Shown here: positions 1 to 9,365 of the stretch, in pieces | Numbering within the stretch: the stretch's first letter is position 1 | How the letters are laid out: every line of letters starts with the position of its first letter | Assembly: GCF_007860075.1 (NCBI RefSeq) | Contig: NZ_SJPP01000002.1 | Coordinates: 434,001 to 498,000, forward strand | Direction of reading: 5' to 3' | DNA length: 64,000 bases | DNA from: Symmachiella macrocystis | GTDB lineage: Bacteria; Planctomycetota; Planctomycetia; Planctomycetales; Planctomycetaceae | Made by a program: the position numbers and the translations under genes | The notes under the pieces: generated by a model | Database searches by the model: none | Told to the model about the DNA's origin: nothing | Seen by the model: only the letters and a program-made list of their open reading frames with translations

Positions 1-697
1 CCTGGTCCCAGCGACTGGGGTTGATGCCTCCGGTGGGCCCCCCATTGGCTTCTCCTTGCATCCAGATCAATGCAGCTATCGAAAATGTTTTCCCCAATGC
101 TTCCGCCTGAATCTTAGCGCGGCGTGCATCGTCGAGACTGGTTTTGTAGTAACCGCCGCCATGCTGTCGATTTTTCGGAGTCCGAGCATCGTTTGACTGA
201 TCAACGCTGGAGAGTTCATCGATCATCCGTCCACCCTGTCCGGCATAGGTCACAAGAAAGTGAGGCCCCTGCGTGGGCTTCTCTGTGCCTCGTGGGGCCG
301 TTGCATTCAGGAGAGACTTCAAATGATCGGCCATTCCATTGGCAATCGTTTCGCCTAGTCCGCCAGACTTTGTTGCTGCCAGCGGAACGAAACGAAACTG
401 GTCGCCGGGCCGTTTCTCCGGGTCCAAACAATGCTGACGCACGGCCCAGGTGCGGACCCCGCGCTGGAACATCAAGTTGCCCCAACCGGAGTCAGTCGCC
501 GTCACAAGTGGCAGAGATTCGGCCCCTTCACACAGTGATTGCCCCATCATCCACAAGCCAACGATGTCCTGTTCTAAAGCTGAACGAACAGCGGTCGGTG
601 TTTGTTTCTGTTGTTGGGGCTGCTGCTGCGGCTCGTCGCAGATGCCGACGCTCGACAGAAGGGCCAGAAGTCCTGCGATTCGGAAAAAAAGCCTCAT
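1..697 (-). CDS. SASA/SGNH-type carbohydrate esterase, 3' end outside window
   Basis: Open from an ATG at 697 to the window edge without a stop (232 codons visible). The N-terminus MRLFFRIAGLLALLSS looks like a Sec signal peptide, so the protein is probably exported. After a Gln-rich linker comes LWMMGQSLCEGAESLP, corresponding to the GQS block of sialate O-acetylesterase (SASA, SGNH-like) proteins, and near the edge ALIWMQGEANGG, matching the W-x-QGE block. The family removes acetyl groups from sugars; the substrate here is unknown. The third block with the catalytic Asp/His should lie beyond the edge. It is the last gene of a minus-strand run with the M14/esterase and glycosidase-like genes, so a role in polysaccharide breakdown is an inference. 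Family assignment rests on motifs read by eye. Confidence 0.7.
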   Translation of the reverse strand, partial: MRLFFRIAGLLALLSSVGICDEPQQQPQQQKQTPTAVRSALEQDIVGLWMMGQSLCEGAESLPLVTATDSGWGNLMFQRGVRTWAVRQHCLDPEKRPGDQFRFVPLAATKSGGLGETIANGMADHLKSLLNATAPRGTEKPTQGPHFLVTYAGQGGRMIDELSSVDQSNDARTPKNRQHGGGYYKTSLDDARRAKIQAEALGKTFSIAALIWMQGEANGGPTGGINPSRWDQ

Positions 698-765
698 GCT
701 CGTCGCTACCCTTACTGGATGAAACGTATCATTTTTGAGCCAGTTCCCTGGAGAACGATCCTGTG

Positions 766-3321
766 TTATTGGTTCGACTGTAGCTGCTGCATGAGAAATT
801 CCTGCATCGTGGCGCTGCCGGTTTTTCCATCGCTCTTGTAACGCAGTTCGACCTTGCCTCCCAGTCCCTCTAGCTTTCGCTGCAGCATCAATCCAGACAC
901 AGCGGAGTGCGTGGGGTCGGATTGTCGTTCACCGGCAACGGGGACTTCGTCTTGAGCGGGAAATTCCATGAACAGCGGCGGGTCGTTTTTGTCGGCATGC
1001 TCGATGGGTGAAAAACGCTGGATCTGCGAGAGGATCGAATCGCGAGCTGCCAGGAAGGGTGCGAATGACTCTGGGCGTGACTGACCGGAGAACCCGAATG
1101 CTCGACCGCCGTACTCGGAGTTTGGAATCCATTCGACCAGTTGCCGGGGGTCGAGTGAAGTTTGCGGCGCCTTGCCGGCGGCACAAATCAGCCGTGTGGA
1201 TTCGCGGGCAATGGGATCGTCACTATCCGGCTTGGCCATATCGTCGTGCAGAGCCAGCCACAGCGACGAACATCCACCCGCGCTGACTCCGCAGGCTGCA
1301 ATTCGCTTTTTATCGATGTTCCAACGATCGGCCTGGGAACGGACGAACTGGAGTGCCCGCGCAGCGTCTTCCAACGGCCATTGCACCGGTGGCTTCACAT
1401 CCGCCGCATTGGCATCCTGCAGTAGGCGATAGTTCACCGAAGCAACGGAGATCCCCGCATCCAATAACTTGCGTACATCCAGGTGTTGGTGAATGTCCGA
1501 CTTGTCCTGAGCGGCCCAGCCTCCACCGTGCAGATAGAACACAAGGGGCGTGGGTGTCTTCGAATCGGCCAGCCAGACATCCATGGATTGCCGAAAGTGT
1601 TCGCCATACGAAAGGTCGGTGAAGTTGGCCGGAGTGGCATCGGCGGTTGCCGTGGCCAATTGTTTTTGCACCGCGGCCGGCGGCATCCAGCCAGTGCGGC
1701 GAACTTCATCCGGGGTGTAGGAACAGGTGATGAAGTAGAGTTCCGTTTGACGAGCCTTGGCCGGAGGAACATTCACGTGAACCTGGGTAAATCCATCGGC
1801 GAACCAACTTTCGTATCCATCCGTGGGGCTTTCCTTCAAGATCTGTCCATTGAGCTGCACCTGAAGCTGAGTCGGCTTGCGATAGGGAAGCCGTAGGCGG
1901 AAGCTGACGCCGTTTTCGAACGAGACGTCGTCCTCCTCCTTGGCTTCCATCAATCGGGCACTCGGAATTTCCATTGCCAGCTTCAGTTCCGGCCCGGCAT
2001 CGATGAACTTTCTGATGTTTTTCGCGTTCTCACCAAACAGATCGTGCAGGTTAATCTGCAGTTCGCGAAGTCCGTTAGCTGCAACGGCGCGCTTTGCCGC
2101 TGCCGTCGTTGCACAAACCAGGCTTTCACGACCAATCGTCTGAGGATACATGAACCCAAGGGCCAGATTGCTTTGCTTTGACCACAGCTCCACGCGGCTT
2201 TTGCGGCGTTCGCTGGCGGTGTTCCCGTAGGCTGCAACAAAGTGCCCGACGAAATGTTTCATGCGATTGACAGGATAGCTGGGCTGTCGTTCGTCGTTCC
2301 AGACTTGATTGCCGATGCGAAACAGTCCTTTGGTTCGTTCGACGATGCTTTGTTCCCACGCCACTTCTTGAGTCGCGATCATGGTGTGGTATTTGGCGTA
2401 TGAATAATGTTGTGTATAGAACTTGGGCATGCCATGCCACAGCTTCTTCCCCAGTGGCGCCAGTTCGTTTCCCCAGAAGGTACGTTGTGCATCTGCTTCA
2501 AATCGATCCGAAGGAAATCCGGCTGCTTTGCCCGCTTCGATCATCGCTTCGGTCACCCGCCAATCCCAAGGGCGCAATGCATAATTGGAATAGGCGCTGC
2601 CGGTGATCTCGGTCATGATCTGGCCCTGATACATGCGGCGCGTGCCCAGCTCATCCGGACCATATTCCTGAAGTCCGACTCCATGAAGGTCGACATGAAC
2701 CTCCGGCTGATATTCGTCGACAACAGACAGCACAGCCATGACTTCGGGAGCTTCCTCCGGCCGGCGAAACGTGAGGTTTTTCACATCCCAAGCCTTGCCG
2801 TCACGGTCCATTCCCACATAGGGCTCAACACCGTTTTCGTTGCGCCAAAGATCTGTGTAAAACAATGCCAGCGGATTCACGACAGGCATGATGAGCACAA
2901 TCTGTCGGCGGCGCGTCTCTGCTGCCAACGGGTCGTCGCTTAGCATCCAGTCGACCAGCGATAGTGCTCCGGACGATCCTGACCGTTCGGGTCCGCAATG
3001 CAACGTGGTGACCAGACAGATCTGTTTGTCGGTATCGGGCACTGAGGAATCGGTGATCTTCAGCAAATAGACCGGCATGTTCTGACCGCTGATGCCGCGC
3101 GACTGCAACGTCACCCAACTTGGGTGAGTTTTCTTCCAATACCGCAAAGTCGCTTCATATTCCGCCCATGTCAGGCGATGCATCGGCTCATGCGACTGCG
3201 GTTTCGGTTTCGACTGTGCCTGAACGGTCGCCGATGAAGTAAAACAACTGGCCAGACAAAGGCTTCCCAGCAACAGCCAACGGGCAAATCGAGTTGTTTC
3301 TGTGGAGTCGCAGATGATCAT
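766..3321 (-). CDS. Exported M14-type carboxypeptidase fused to alpha/beta hydrolase
   Basis: Two-domain exported protein, about 851 residues. The ATG at 3321 is preferred over one 13 codons upstream because GAGG precedes it at good spacing. A signal peptide ends near VQAQ. The N-terminal domain resembles zinc carboxypeptidases (M14): LHCGPERSG (His and Glu near 108 and 112) and VHVDLHG (His near 213) would supply the zinc ligands. The C-terminal domain is an esterase of the BD-FAE/Abhydrolase_3 type with oxyanion motif HGGGW (near 594), nucleophile elbow GVSAGG (near 678) and a possible Asp/His in AQDEVP and DPTHSAVSG. The family combination suggests one enzyme cutting a peptide and an ester. 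It lies 30 nt downstream of the glycosidase-like gene, so probably the same transcript. Substrates are unknown. Confidence 0.85.
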   Translation of the reverse strand: MIICDSTETTRFARWLLLGSLCLASCFTSSATVQAQSKPKPQSHEPMHRLTWAEYEATLRYWKKTHPSWVTLQSRGISGQNMPVYLLKITDSSVPDTDKQICLVTTLHCGPERSGSSGALSLVDWMLSDDPLAAETRRRQIVLIMPVVNPLALFYTDLWRNENGVEPYVGMDRDGKAWDVKNLTFRRPEEAPEVMAVLSVVDEYQPEVHVDLHGVGLQEYGPDELGTRRMYQGQIMTEITGSAYSNYALRPWDWRVTEAMIEAGKAAGFPSDRFEADAQRTFWGNELAPLGKKLWHGMPKFYTQHYSYAKYHTMIATQEVAWEQSIVERTKGLFRIGNQVWNDERQPSYPVNRMKHFVGHFVAAYGNTASERRKSRVELWSKQSNLALGFMYPQTIGRESLVCATTAAAKRAVAANGLRELQINLHDLFGENAKNIRKFIDAGPELKLAMEIPSARLMEAKEEDDVSFENGVSFRLRLPYRKPTQLQVQLNGQILKESPTDGYESWFADGFTQVHVNVPPAKARQTELYFITCSYTPDEVRRTGWMPPAAVQKQLATATADATPANFTDLSYGEHFRQSMDVWLADSKTPTPLVFYLHGGGWAAQDKSDIHQHLDVRKLLDAGISVASVNYRLLQDANAADVKPPVQWPLEDAARALQFVRSQADRWNIDKKRIAACGVSAGGCSSLWLALHDDMAKPDSDDPIARESTRLICAAGKAPQTSLDPRQLVEWIPNSEYGGRAFGFSGQSRPESFAPFLAARDSILSQIQRFSPIEHADKNDPPLFMEFPAQDEVPVAGERQSDPTHSAVSGLMLQRKLEGLGGKVELRYKSDGKTGSATMQEFLMQQLQSNQ

Positions 3322-3390
3322 GTTCGGGCTGCCTCTATATTTACGAAGTTCGATTTTCAAACGTGCGAATTTGTTCAGCGGTTATGACTG

Positions 3391-4929
3391 CTATTCAGAA
3401 AGGTATACCGCATAGACGCGAGCCGGGCTGCCGACGGGGTAGCGAACACGCAACGCACGTTTCTGATTGGCAAGTACAGCCTGCGACCACGACACGGGAA
3501 CGCGGAGTCCGCTGTTGGTGATCTTTGCTGAGTATCCTGGTATTGGCTGCGCTCGGTGATCCAGCAGTTCAACCGTCAAGGGTGCATCTGCCGTGACGCC
3601 GGAGACGTTCAGAGAAATTTTCTCGTTCTGGGCGACTTCGAAAAAATCGGTGATGAACTCGGCATCGTTGTCACTTTCCTGAGGCGACAGGTACCCGAAA
3701 CCGTCTCGGCGCAGCGTCGCCAATCCGATTTCCATATTCTTGACTTTGCCATCGGTATCCCAGTGGGAATACCAGATCATCGTATTGTCACCGTCGTTCA
3801 CGAAAGCATGTCCCTGCAATAGGGCTTTGTCGTCCCAGGCACCCGTTTCGCCGCGAGCGATGACTTTAAAGTTGGGGACCGGTTCACGGAAATGCACGCC
3901 GTCGTTGCTGACGACCAGTCCCAGATCGATGCGGACACCTTTATTCCAGTGTTCACCCTTTTCGGGTTTTGTGACGGCGTTCTGCCACATGCCATGTAGA
4001 CCGACCATGACGTTGCCGCGATTCCACAGTCCCATCCCCATATGCATCTGTTCGCCGTCGACCGGTGGATTCGTTAGCTGCCCTGGACGCGAGTATGCAT
4101 GAGCGGATGCGGGAGACCAAGTCTTGAAATCCGCTGACCGGAAAGCCAACACATTGCGACCTGTTTTTGAGCCGTCCGGACGCCATGTCCACGGCGAGAG
4201 AAGTTGGCCGGTCGAATAGTAGAAATCTCCGAAGCGATACAGCGACGAAACTTCGAATCGTTCGCCGCCCGCATTGGCGGGACGATCTCCCACAACCGTC
4301 CAACTCAAACCATCAGCACTGGTCGCGCAGATGGTTGCGCAAATGCGTTTTTCTTTGCGACCAATTTGACTCATGCCCCCCTTAATTTCTTCGTAAGGCA
4401 TGTGAGCAATGTAGGCAACTTTGTATCGGCGACTGGGATCAGGATCATCCGGTTCGTACAGCACAGAGAGAAAGTCATTCACCAACGTCATCGAATGGAC
4501 TGGTCCGTCGATACGACAGATGTTGTTCTTTTTGTTGCCGTTGAATTCAACTAATCCCAGTTCAAGCTTTGTCCAATGCACGCCATCTTTGCTCTCGGCG
4601 TAACACATCGGTCGCCAATACCCAGGAGCTTGGCCTTTCTCAATCTTGGTTTGAATCATGCCGAGATACCACATGCGAAACGTATCACCGTCTTTCAATA
4701 CGGTACCATAGAGAATCGCATGGCCATGATCCGGTGCCCCTTCAGGTCCGCGACGAAGAATCGGATTGTCCGGATGCTTGTCTGCCTGAACCAGCGCCAC
4801 TTTCAGGTTGTGACGCCACGGAATGCTGTGATCATCGAACGCAAACAGCACGCGGTCTGCGGCGTCGCTTTGCGGAGGTCGTGCGGTCAAGACCATAGCC
4901 AGAATGACCAGGATGATTCGGAGCTTCAT
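3391..4929 (-). CDS. Exported five-bladed propeller, glycosidase (GH32/43-like) protein
   Basis: 512 residues with a clear signal peptide (MKLRIILVILAMVLTARPPQSDAA), so periplasmic or outer. The body shows repeated short blocks typical of the five-bladed beta-propeller of GH43/GH32-like proteins: DNPILRRGPEGAPDHG, GDTFRMWYLGM, RPMCYAESKDGVHWTK, GLSWTVVGDRPA, NGRNVLAF-type strands and SNDGVHFREPVPNF. The C-terminal ~90 residues form a separate beta-rich domain. Such proteins bind or cleave oligosaccharides; catalytic acids cannot be assigned safely by eye. It is followed closely by the M14/esterase and SASA genes and preceded by a FadR regulator on the same strand, which fits an inducible catabolic operon. 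Start ATG has GAAAG upstream. Confidence 0.8.
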   Translation of the reverse strand: MKLRIILVILAMVLTARPPQSDAADRVLFAFDDHSIPWRHNLKVALVQADKHPDNPILRRGPEGAPDHGHAILYGTVLKDGDTFRMWYLGMIQTKIEKGQAPGYWRPMCYAESKDGVHWTKLELGLVEFNGNKKNNICRIDGPVHSMTLVNDFLSVLYEPDDPDPSRRYKVAYIAHMPYEEIKGGMSQIGRKEKRICATICATSADGLSWTVVGDRPANAGGERFEVSSLYRFGDFYYSTGQLLSPWTWRPDGSKTGRNVLAFRSADFKTWSPASAHAYSRPGQLTNPPVDGEQMHMGMGLWNRGNVMVGLHGMWQNAVTKPEKGEHWNKGVRIDLGLVVSNDGVHFREPVPNFKVIARGETGAWDDKALLQGHAFVNDGDNTMIWYSHWDTDGKVKNMEIGLATLRRDGFGYLSPQESDNDAEFITDFFEVAQNEKISLNVSGVTADAPLTVELLDHRAQPIPGYSAKITNSGLRVPVSWSQAVLANQKRALRVRYPVGSPARVYAVYLSE

Positions 4930-5041
4930 GATATCTTTCTACAGGGGACAAATTGGTAGCAGGCCGAAACGCCCATAATTATCGAATTGCGGATATAGGG
5001 TTGGTCAGATTTTGGAGCAACATTTTGGTCATGATCGCACA

Positions 5042-5752
5042 TCAACTTGCTTCATGTGCTTTCTGACATTTCAACCAGTCCCGCGCTTGCAGGTGCAACA
5101 TGGCGCGCGCCTGATTGGCATCGCGGTCACGGACCGCAGCGGCAAGCTCTTGGTGCTCCCAGATCACTCGCCTCGCAGTGGCTTCGTCGGGGACGACATC
5201 GCGACTCGATGCGAAAAAGCGAACCAAAACACGCTGCATCCCGGACACCAATGTCGAACCGGTCATCCCGAGTAGTACGGAATGAAAGGCGATGTCAATC
5301 TCCGGAACCTGTTGGCTCTTCCCGTTGCGAATCGCTTCCTCCATCTCCACTGCGAGTTCGCTGAGTCGCTGCACCTGCTCATCCGTCCCATTCCGCACCG
5401 CCGGTTCGACGGCACCCATTTCCAACACATAGCGCAACATGGCCAGTTCGGAAAGGTCCTGCTGTGAATCGATCAGCGATGGCAAACCAAGTTCAAGTAA
5501 TCGCAGTGGATCCGGGCGTCGCACGACCAGCCCTTTACTCTTGCGCCCCTCCAACAACCCAATCGCAGCCAACCTCCCCACCGCCTCGCGTGCCACAGTA
5601 CGGGAGACGCCGTACTCCTCAGCCAGCTCCGATTCCGTCATGAACAACTCGCCATCGGCGAGCCCCGACGACTGAATGCGCTCGCGGAGACGATCTGCCA
5701 GGTCAACAGACTGTGTTTCCTGAATTTTGACGGCTGCGGACATTGATACCAT
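5042..5752 (-). CDS. FadR/GntR-family transcriptional regulator (FCD domain)
   Basis: 236 residues. N-terminal winged helix (residues ~15-80): LADRLRERIQSSGL, then TESELAEEYGVSRTVAREAVGRLAAIGLLEGRKSKGLVVRRP, which is the GntR signature. The C-terminal all-alpha FCD domain contains LRYVLEMGAVEPAVRNG, DIAFHSVLLGMTGS and a late His in IWEHQELAAAV, giving the usual Asp/His metal or ligand site. FadR-type regulators sense small carboxylates or sugar acids. It is divergent from the RraA-family gene (98-bp gap containing an 18-bp palindrome) and upstream of the glycosidase-like gene on the same strand, so it may control both directions. The start could also be nine bases further in (second ATG). Confidence 0.9.
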   Translation of the reverse strand: MVSMSAAVKIQETQSVDLADRLRERIQSSGLADGELFMTESELAEEYGVSRTVAREAVGRLAAIGLLEGRKSKGLVVRRPDPLRLLELGLPSLIDSQQDLSELAMLRYVLEMGAVEPAVRNGTDEQVQRLSELAVEMEEAIRNGKSQQVPEIDIAFHSVLLGMTGSTLVSGMQRVLVRFFASSRDVVPDEATARRVIWEHQELAAAVRDRDANQARAMLHLQARDWLKCQKAHEAS

Positions 5753-5810
5753 TTAACAACGGTTTATGAGTTTGATTGACTACAGATACGCATGTAAATA
5801 GTATTTAGTG

Positions 5811-5828
5811 GATTGACCGACGTCAATC
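5811..5828. promoter_or_regulatory. 18-bp palindrome, candidate FadR-type operator
   Basis: GATTGAC and GTCAATC form a perfect 7-bp inverted repeat around CGAC. It sits 21 nt before the RraA-family start, in the divergent interval with the FadR regulator. A further GATTGAC half-site lies at 5773-5779. Position and symmetry suggest an operator; the binding protein is inferred from proximity only. Confidence 0.5.
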
Positions 5829-5849
5829 ATATCCACTGGAAAATTCACG

Positions 5850-6593
5850 ATGAACTCAGTCACTGAATCGCCGCAGTCGCCAAACCTCGCTGAACTGGCA
5901 AGATTCGACACCCCCACGATTTGCAACGCGATTGAACTGTTTGATGTTCGCTCGCCGACTGCCGGTTACATGGACCGTCGCATTGCTGCTTGTTTTCCGG
6001 ACCTGCCGGCGATGGTTGGCTATGCGGCGACCGCCACGTTTCGTTCAGCCGAACCGTCTCGACGACGAGAGGGAGATCCCCATCCTGCCGTCCAACTGCT
6101 CGAAATCCTGGCGGGTCATTCGACACCAACCATCGTGGTGTTTCAGGATCTCGACGATCCCCCTGCGGGCGCAACATTCGGGGACGGCATGTGCCTGACG
6201 TACAAAACGTTCGGAGCTGTGGGTCTCATCACATCTGGGGCAGCTCGTGATCTGGACAACGTGCGCGCACTCGATTTCCCCTGTTTCAGTCATGGCGCGG
6301 TGTGCGGTCACGGCCATTGTCATATCGAATCAGTCGACGTGCCTGTTCATGTCGGGGGTGTAACAATCCACCCCGGCGATTTACTACATGGTGATCACAA
6401 CGGGGTAACAACCATTCCGCTAGAAATCGCTCACCTCGTGCCCTATGCGTGTTCCGAGTACCTCAAGCATGAAGCAGTCGTGCTCGACCCGCTGCGTGGC
6501 GGCAACACGGATATCTCGGACCACCAACAGGCTATCGCTGAGATGGGTCAGTCTCTTAGCAAGCTCAAAGCCGACTTAGTGCGCATGCGTTAG
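5850..6593 (+). CDS. RraA / 4-hydroxy-4-methyl-2-oxoglutarate aldolase family protein
   Basis: 247 residues, close to the family length. FDTPTICNAIELFDVRSP opens the domain, and the middle has DDPPAGATFGDGMCLTYKTFGAVGLITSGAARDLDNV, which carries the family's conserved Gly-rich stretch and the Arg-Asp pair (AARD) that binds substrate and metal. It ends with HPGDLLHGDHNGVTTIP, matching the conserved D-x-x-GV-x-x-IP block. Family members are class II pyruvate aldolases or oxaloacetate decarboxylases, or RNase E inhibitors. An aldolase-type role is more likely next to a FadR regulator and a sugar-degrading cluster. Divergently transcribed from the regulator. Exact substrate unknown. Confidence 0.85.
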   Translation: MNSVTESPQSPNLAELARFDTPTICNAIELFDVRSPTAGYMDRRIAACFPDLPAMVGYAATATFRSAEPSRRREGDPHPAVQLLEILAGHSTPTIVVFQDLDDPPAGATFGDGMCLTYKTFGAVGLITSGAARDLDNVRALDFPCFSHGAVCGHGHCHIESVDVPVHVGGVTIHPGDLLHGDHNGVTTIPLEIAHLVPYACSEYLKHEAVVLDPLRGGNTDISDHQQAIAEMGQSLSKLKADLVRMR

Positions 6594-6756
6594 AGCAAGG
6601 AGCTAGTCGCAATGATCGTATTCGATCACCCGCAATTGTTCTGCAGCCAACTCACGCCATCACGTTCGGCTGACGGATCATTTCTTCCGCTGTGTGGTTT
6701 CGGTAAGATGCTGAAGAGTTGGATTTTCGGAAACGTGCGTTCTAACTGGCCCCCTC

Positions 6757-8013
6757 ATGCCCCAGGATCACTCCCCAAACGAAGCGGATCATTTCGGCGA
6801 GATTTACCGCCGTGTCTCTCGACGCGTTTTTGCGACTCTCGTTCGATTAATTCGTGACTTCGACTTGGCCGAAGAAATGCTGCACGAGGCATTTACGATT
6901 GCATTGCAGCGGTGGCCGATTGATGGCGTTCCAGCGAACCCCTATTCGTGGTTGGTGAGCACGGCTCGCCATAAAGCAATAGATGCCATTCGTCGACGAA
7001 GTCGGTTCACTGAAGCACAACCGGAATTGCTGGCCCGACTTCAAGCAGTGACTGAGGAAAATCAGGCATTGGCTCAGTCTGATATCGAGGACGATCGTCT
7101 ACGTTTGATTTTCACCTGCTGCCATCCCGCGATTGACCCGAAGGTCCAGGTGCCGCTCACGCTTCGCGAAGTCTGCGGCTTGACGACCGAAGAGATTGCG
7201 GCGGCGTTTCTTGTCTCCCCGCCTACAATGGCGCAGCGGATCGTGCGGGGCAAAGCAAAAATTCGTGACGCGGGCATTCCCTATGTAATTCCCTCACTCA
7301 CCGATCTGCCGGAACGACTCGATTCTGTGTTGGCCGTGATCTATCTCGTTTTCAATGAGGGATACTCTTCCTCCGCAGGCGACACGGTGGCGCGGAGGGA
7401 TCTCTCCGCAGAGGCGATTCGCCTGGCGCGGTTGCTACTTGAATTGCTCCCGGATGCGGAGGCCATGGGACTGCTGGCGTTGATGCTGTTGCACGAATCG
7501 CGATGCTCGGCGCGCACGACTCCTGACGGCGATATCGTGCTGCTTGAAGACCAGGACCGCAGCCGTTGGGATCGGGAACTGATCGACGAGGGAAAACAAC
7601 TCGTTGAGCAGGCGATGGCCACTCGCCGGATCGGTTCCTATACGATTCAAGCGGCTATTTCAGCGGTACACTCAGACGCCGCGACTGCAACGGAAACGGA
7701 TTGGTCGCAGATTGTCGCGCTGTACGACATATTAGTTCGCGCGGAACCCTCGCCTGTGGTTGAATTGAATCGCGCCGTCGCCGTGGCAATGCGAGACGGC
7801 CCTGAATCGGGACTGCAGTTGATAGATGCGATTCTTCAGCGCGGCGAACTGGCGGACTACTATCTTGCGCATTCGGCACGCGGCGAACTGCTGCGACGAC
7901 TTAAAAGGCATGACGATGCACGCGCCGCGTTTGAGCAATCCATAGCATTGACGCGGCAAGAACCGGAACGACGCTTTCTAAGCTGCAAGATCAAGGAACT
8001 CGAGAGCACGTAG
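6757..8013 (+). CDS. ECF42-type RNA polymerase sigma factor with TPR-like C-terminus
   Basis: 418 residues, about twice the length of a minimal ECF sigma. Sigma region 2 is in residues ~10-85 (EIYRRVSRRVFATLVRLIRD, then YSWLVSTARHKAIDAIRRR) and region 4 in ~110-170 (PLTLREVCGLTTEEIAAAFL, then MAQRIVRGKAKIR). The extra ~240 residues include FNEGYSSSAGD and ARLLLELLPDAEAMGLLALM, then helical repeats with VVELNRAVAVAMRDGPESGL, as in the ECF42 group. That group is known for lying next to DGPF (YCII) genes, and three such genes follow here. No anti-sigma gene is visible. Two downstream promoters fit the reported ECF42 target. No strong Shine-Dalgarno is seen before the ATG. Confidence 0.92.
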   Translation: MPQDHSPNEADHFGEIYRRVSRRVFATLVRLIRDFDLAEEMLHEAFTIALQRWPIDGVPANPYSWLVSTARHKAIDAIRRRSRFTEAQPELLARLQAVTEENQALAQSDIEDDRLRLIFTCCHPAIDPKVQVPLTLREVCGLTTEEIAAAFLVSPPTMAQRIVRGKAKIRDAGIPYVIPSLTDLPERLDSVLAVIYLVFNEGYSSSAGDTVARRDLSAEAIRLARLLLELLPDAEAMGLLALMLLHESRCSARTTPDGDIVLLEDQDRSRWDRELIDEGKQLVEQAMATRRIGSYTIQAAISAVHSDAATATETDWSQIVALYDILVRAEPSPVVELNRAVAVAMRDGPESGLQLIDAILQRGELADYYLAHSARGELLRRLKRHDDARAAFEQSIALTRQEPERRFLSCKIKELEST

Positions 8014-8355
8014 CAATCGTTACCGGCAGCAAGTTGCTCGGGGCAGACATCCACGGCTTGTTGATGAAGCAATTGGTCATGGCGGGGGGGTGCCTGCGAC
8101 TCAAAATTCTTAACGAGTCGCGGAACGCTCTAGCGGCATCGTCAGACTGCGCTCTGTTTATGATGACCAACAACATCGGGTTCGCCGCCCGTGCTCTCCA
8201 TCTCATGGAGCGACCACAGCTTTAGGGGATGAGCCCCCAGCCTGTCTTGCACTTTCGACCACTTGATCCCCAGATGCCGGTTTGCGTTCTTCTCAATGCG
8301 GGCCTACTGGCCACAGAGGCCGACAATGAAAACTTTTTGGATATTATTCATTTGC
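8014..8355. other. Intergenic gap without a recognisable gene
   Basis: No reading frame here has a credible start or family motif. The interval separates the sigma factor gene from the ECF42-like promoter of the first DGPF gene. Confidence 0.5.
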
Positions 8356-8382
8356 TGTCGATCTGATCAACTTCCATTCGAC
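8356..8382 (+). promoter_or_regulatory. ECF42-like promoter of the DGPF-DinB gene
   Basis: TGTCGA at 8356-8361, a 17-nt spacer and CGAC at 8379-8382. The same arrangement with the same spacer, and similar flanks (TGTCGAT and ATTCGACTA), precedes the next DGPF gene. From memory, ECF42 of Streptomyces uses TGTCGA at -35 and a CGA-type -10. Confidence 0.65.
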
Positions 8383-8452
8383 TAATTAGTAACAATCTGA
8401 AACCAGCACGGCTTTGGCCGCGGGAAAATGCATCAATACTAGGGGAAAACTG

Positions 8453-9358
8453 ATGAAATTTGTTTGCTTGGGATTCTATGACCCGGACCAGTACGCAGAA
8501 CTTTCCGAAGCGGAAGGCCGACAGATGATGGAGACGTGCTTAGACTACGACGACGAATTGCGGCGCGGTGGGCATTTTATCGGTGGCGAGGCGCTGCAGA
8601 CCGCTGAAAACGCCGTGACACTGCGAATTAAAAACGGCGCAGTAGATGTGACAGATGGACCGTATGCCGAAACCAAGGAGCTGCTGGGGGGGATTCTGTT
8701 ACTCGAAGCTCGCGATTTGACTCATGCCATTGCGTTGATGTCTCAGCATCCCGGCGTGAAAGTCGGGCCGTTCGAGATTCGTCCAGCTGATGCCGAGGTC
8801 AATGCCCTCATTGCGGCTCGCGGAGCGAATGTCGTCAGGGAACAAAACGGGGAGTGTGACGATCCTGCAATTGATCTGATGCTGGGCGTATTCCGCGACC
8901 ATTTGACATGGCTCGAAGACGCGGTTGCAGACATTCCTGACGAGCGACTCGCGGAGCAACTCGGTGGAGTCGTCAATCATCCGGCATGGACGCTCAGCCA
9001 TCTGAACGCCTCGCTCGGCTTTCTACTAAGCCTTCTGGATGAAACTGAGGGAGATTCCGCTGAAGAGGAAAACCAGAAATATGGTTATGGCTCGATTCCG
9101 GTCACCGATCGCTCTCACTACGCTTCCCAGTCCAAACTTCTGGCAACTTTGAGACAGCGGCATGAACTAGTCGATACCGCCGTGAGAGCGAAGCATACCG
9201 AATATTTCTCACGCGCCACACCAGAGAAATTGCGGGAGTTCGCGCCCACAATCGGACGCATTGCCATTTATCTGCTGGCGTCACATGAGTCCTATCATCT
9301 TGGCCAAATCATGCAGTGGCGGCGTGCAGCGGGTTTCAAAAATAATGACATTTTCTGA
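8453..9358 (+). CDS. DGPF (YCII) domain fused to DinB-like domain
   Basis: 301 residues from the ATG at 8453, which has AGGGGAA upstream; 13 extra codons can be read in frame upstream but lack a ribosome site. The N-terminal ~115 residues are a YCII-related domain with the name-giving motif [14 protein letters not shown] and the end block KVGPFEIRP. The C-terminal ~165 residues look like a DinB/YfiT four-helix domain: [36 protein letters not shown] and the late [14 protein letters not shown], where the His residues would bind metal. DGPF proteins are linked to ECF42 sigma factors but have no settled function. The DinB half suggests thiol or metal-dependent transferase chemistry, which is an inference. 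Confidence 0.88.
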   Translation: MKFVCLGFYDPDQYAELSEAEGRQMMETCLDYDDELRRGGHFIGGEALQTAENAVTLRIKNGAVDVTDGPYAETKELLGGILLLEARDLTHAIALMSQHPGVKVGPFEIRPADAEVNALIAARGANVVREQNGECDDPAIDLMLGVFRDHLTWLEDAVADIPDERLAEQLGGVVNHPAWTLSHLNASLGFLLSLLDETEGDSAEEENQKYGYGSIPVTDRSHYASQSKLLATLRQRHELVDTAVRAKHTEYFSRATPEKLREFAPTIGRIAIYLLASHESYHLGQIMQWRRAAGFKNNDIF

Positions 9359-9365
9359 ACCGAGT

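Noticed and set aside
124-738. 204-codon plus frame
   Set aside because: Antisense to the SASA-type esterase, which has signal peptide and family motifs.
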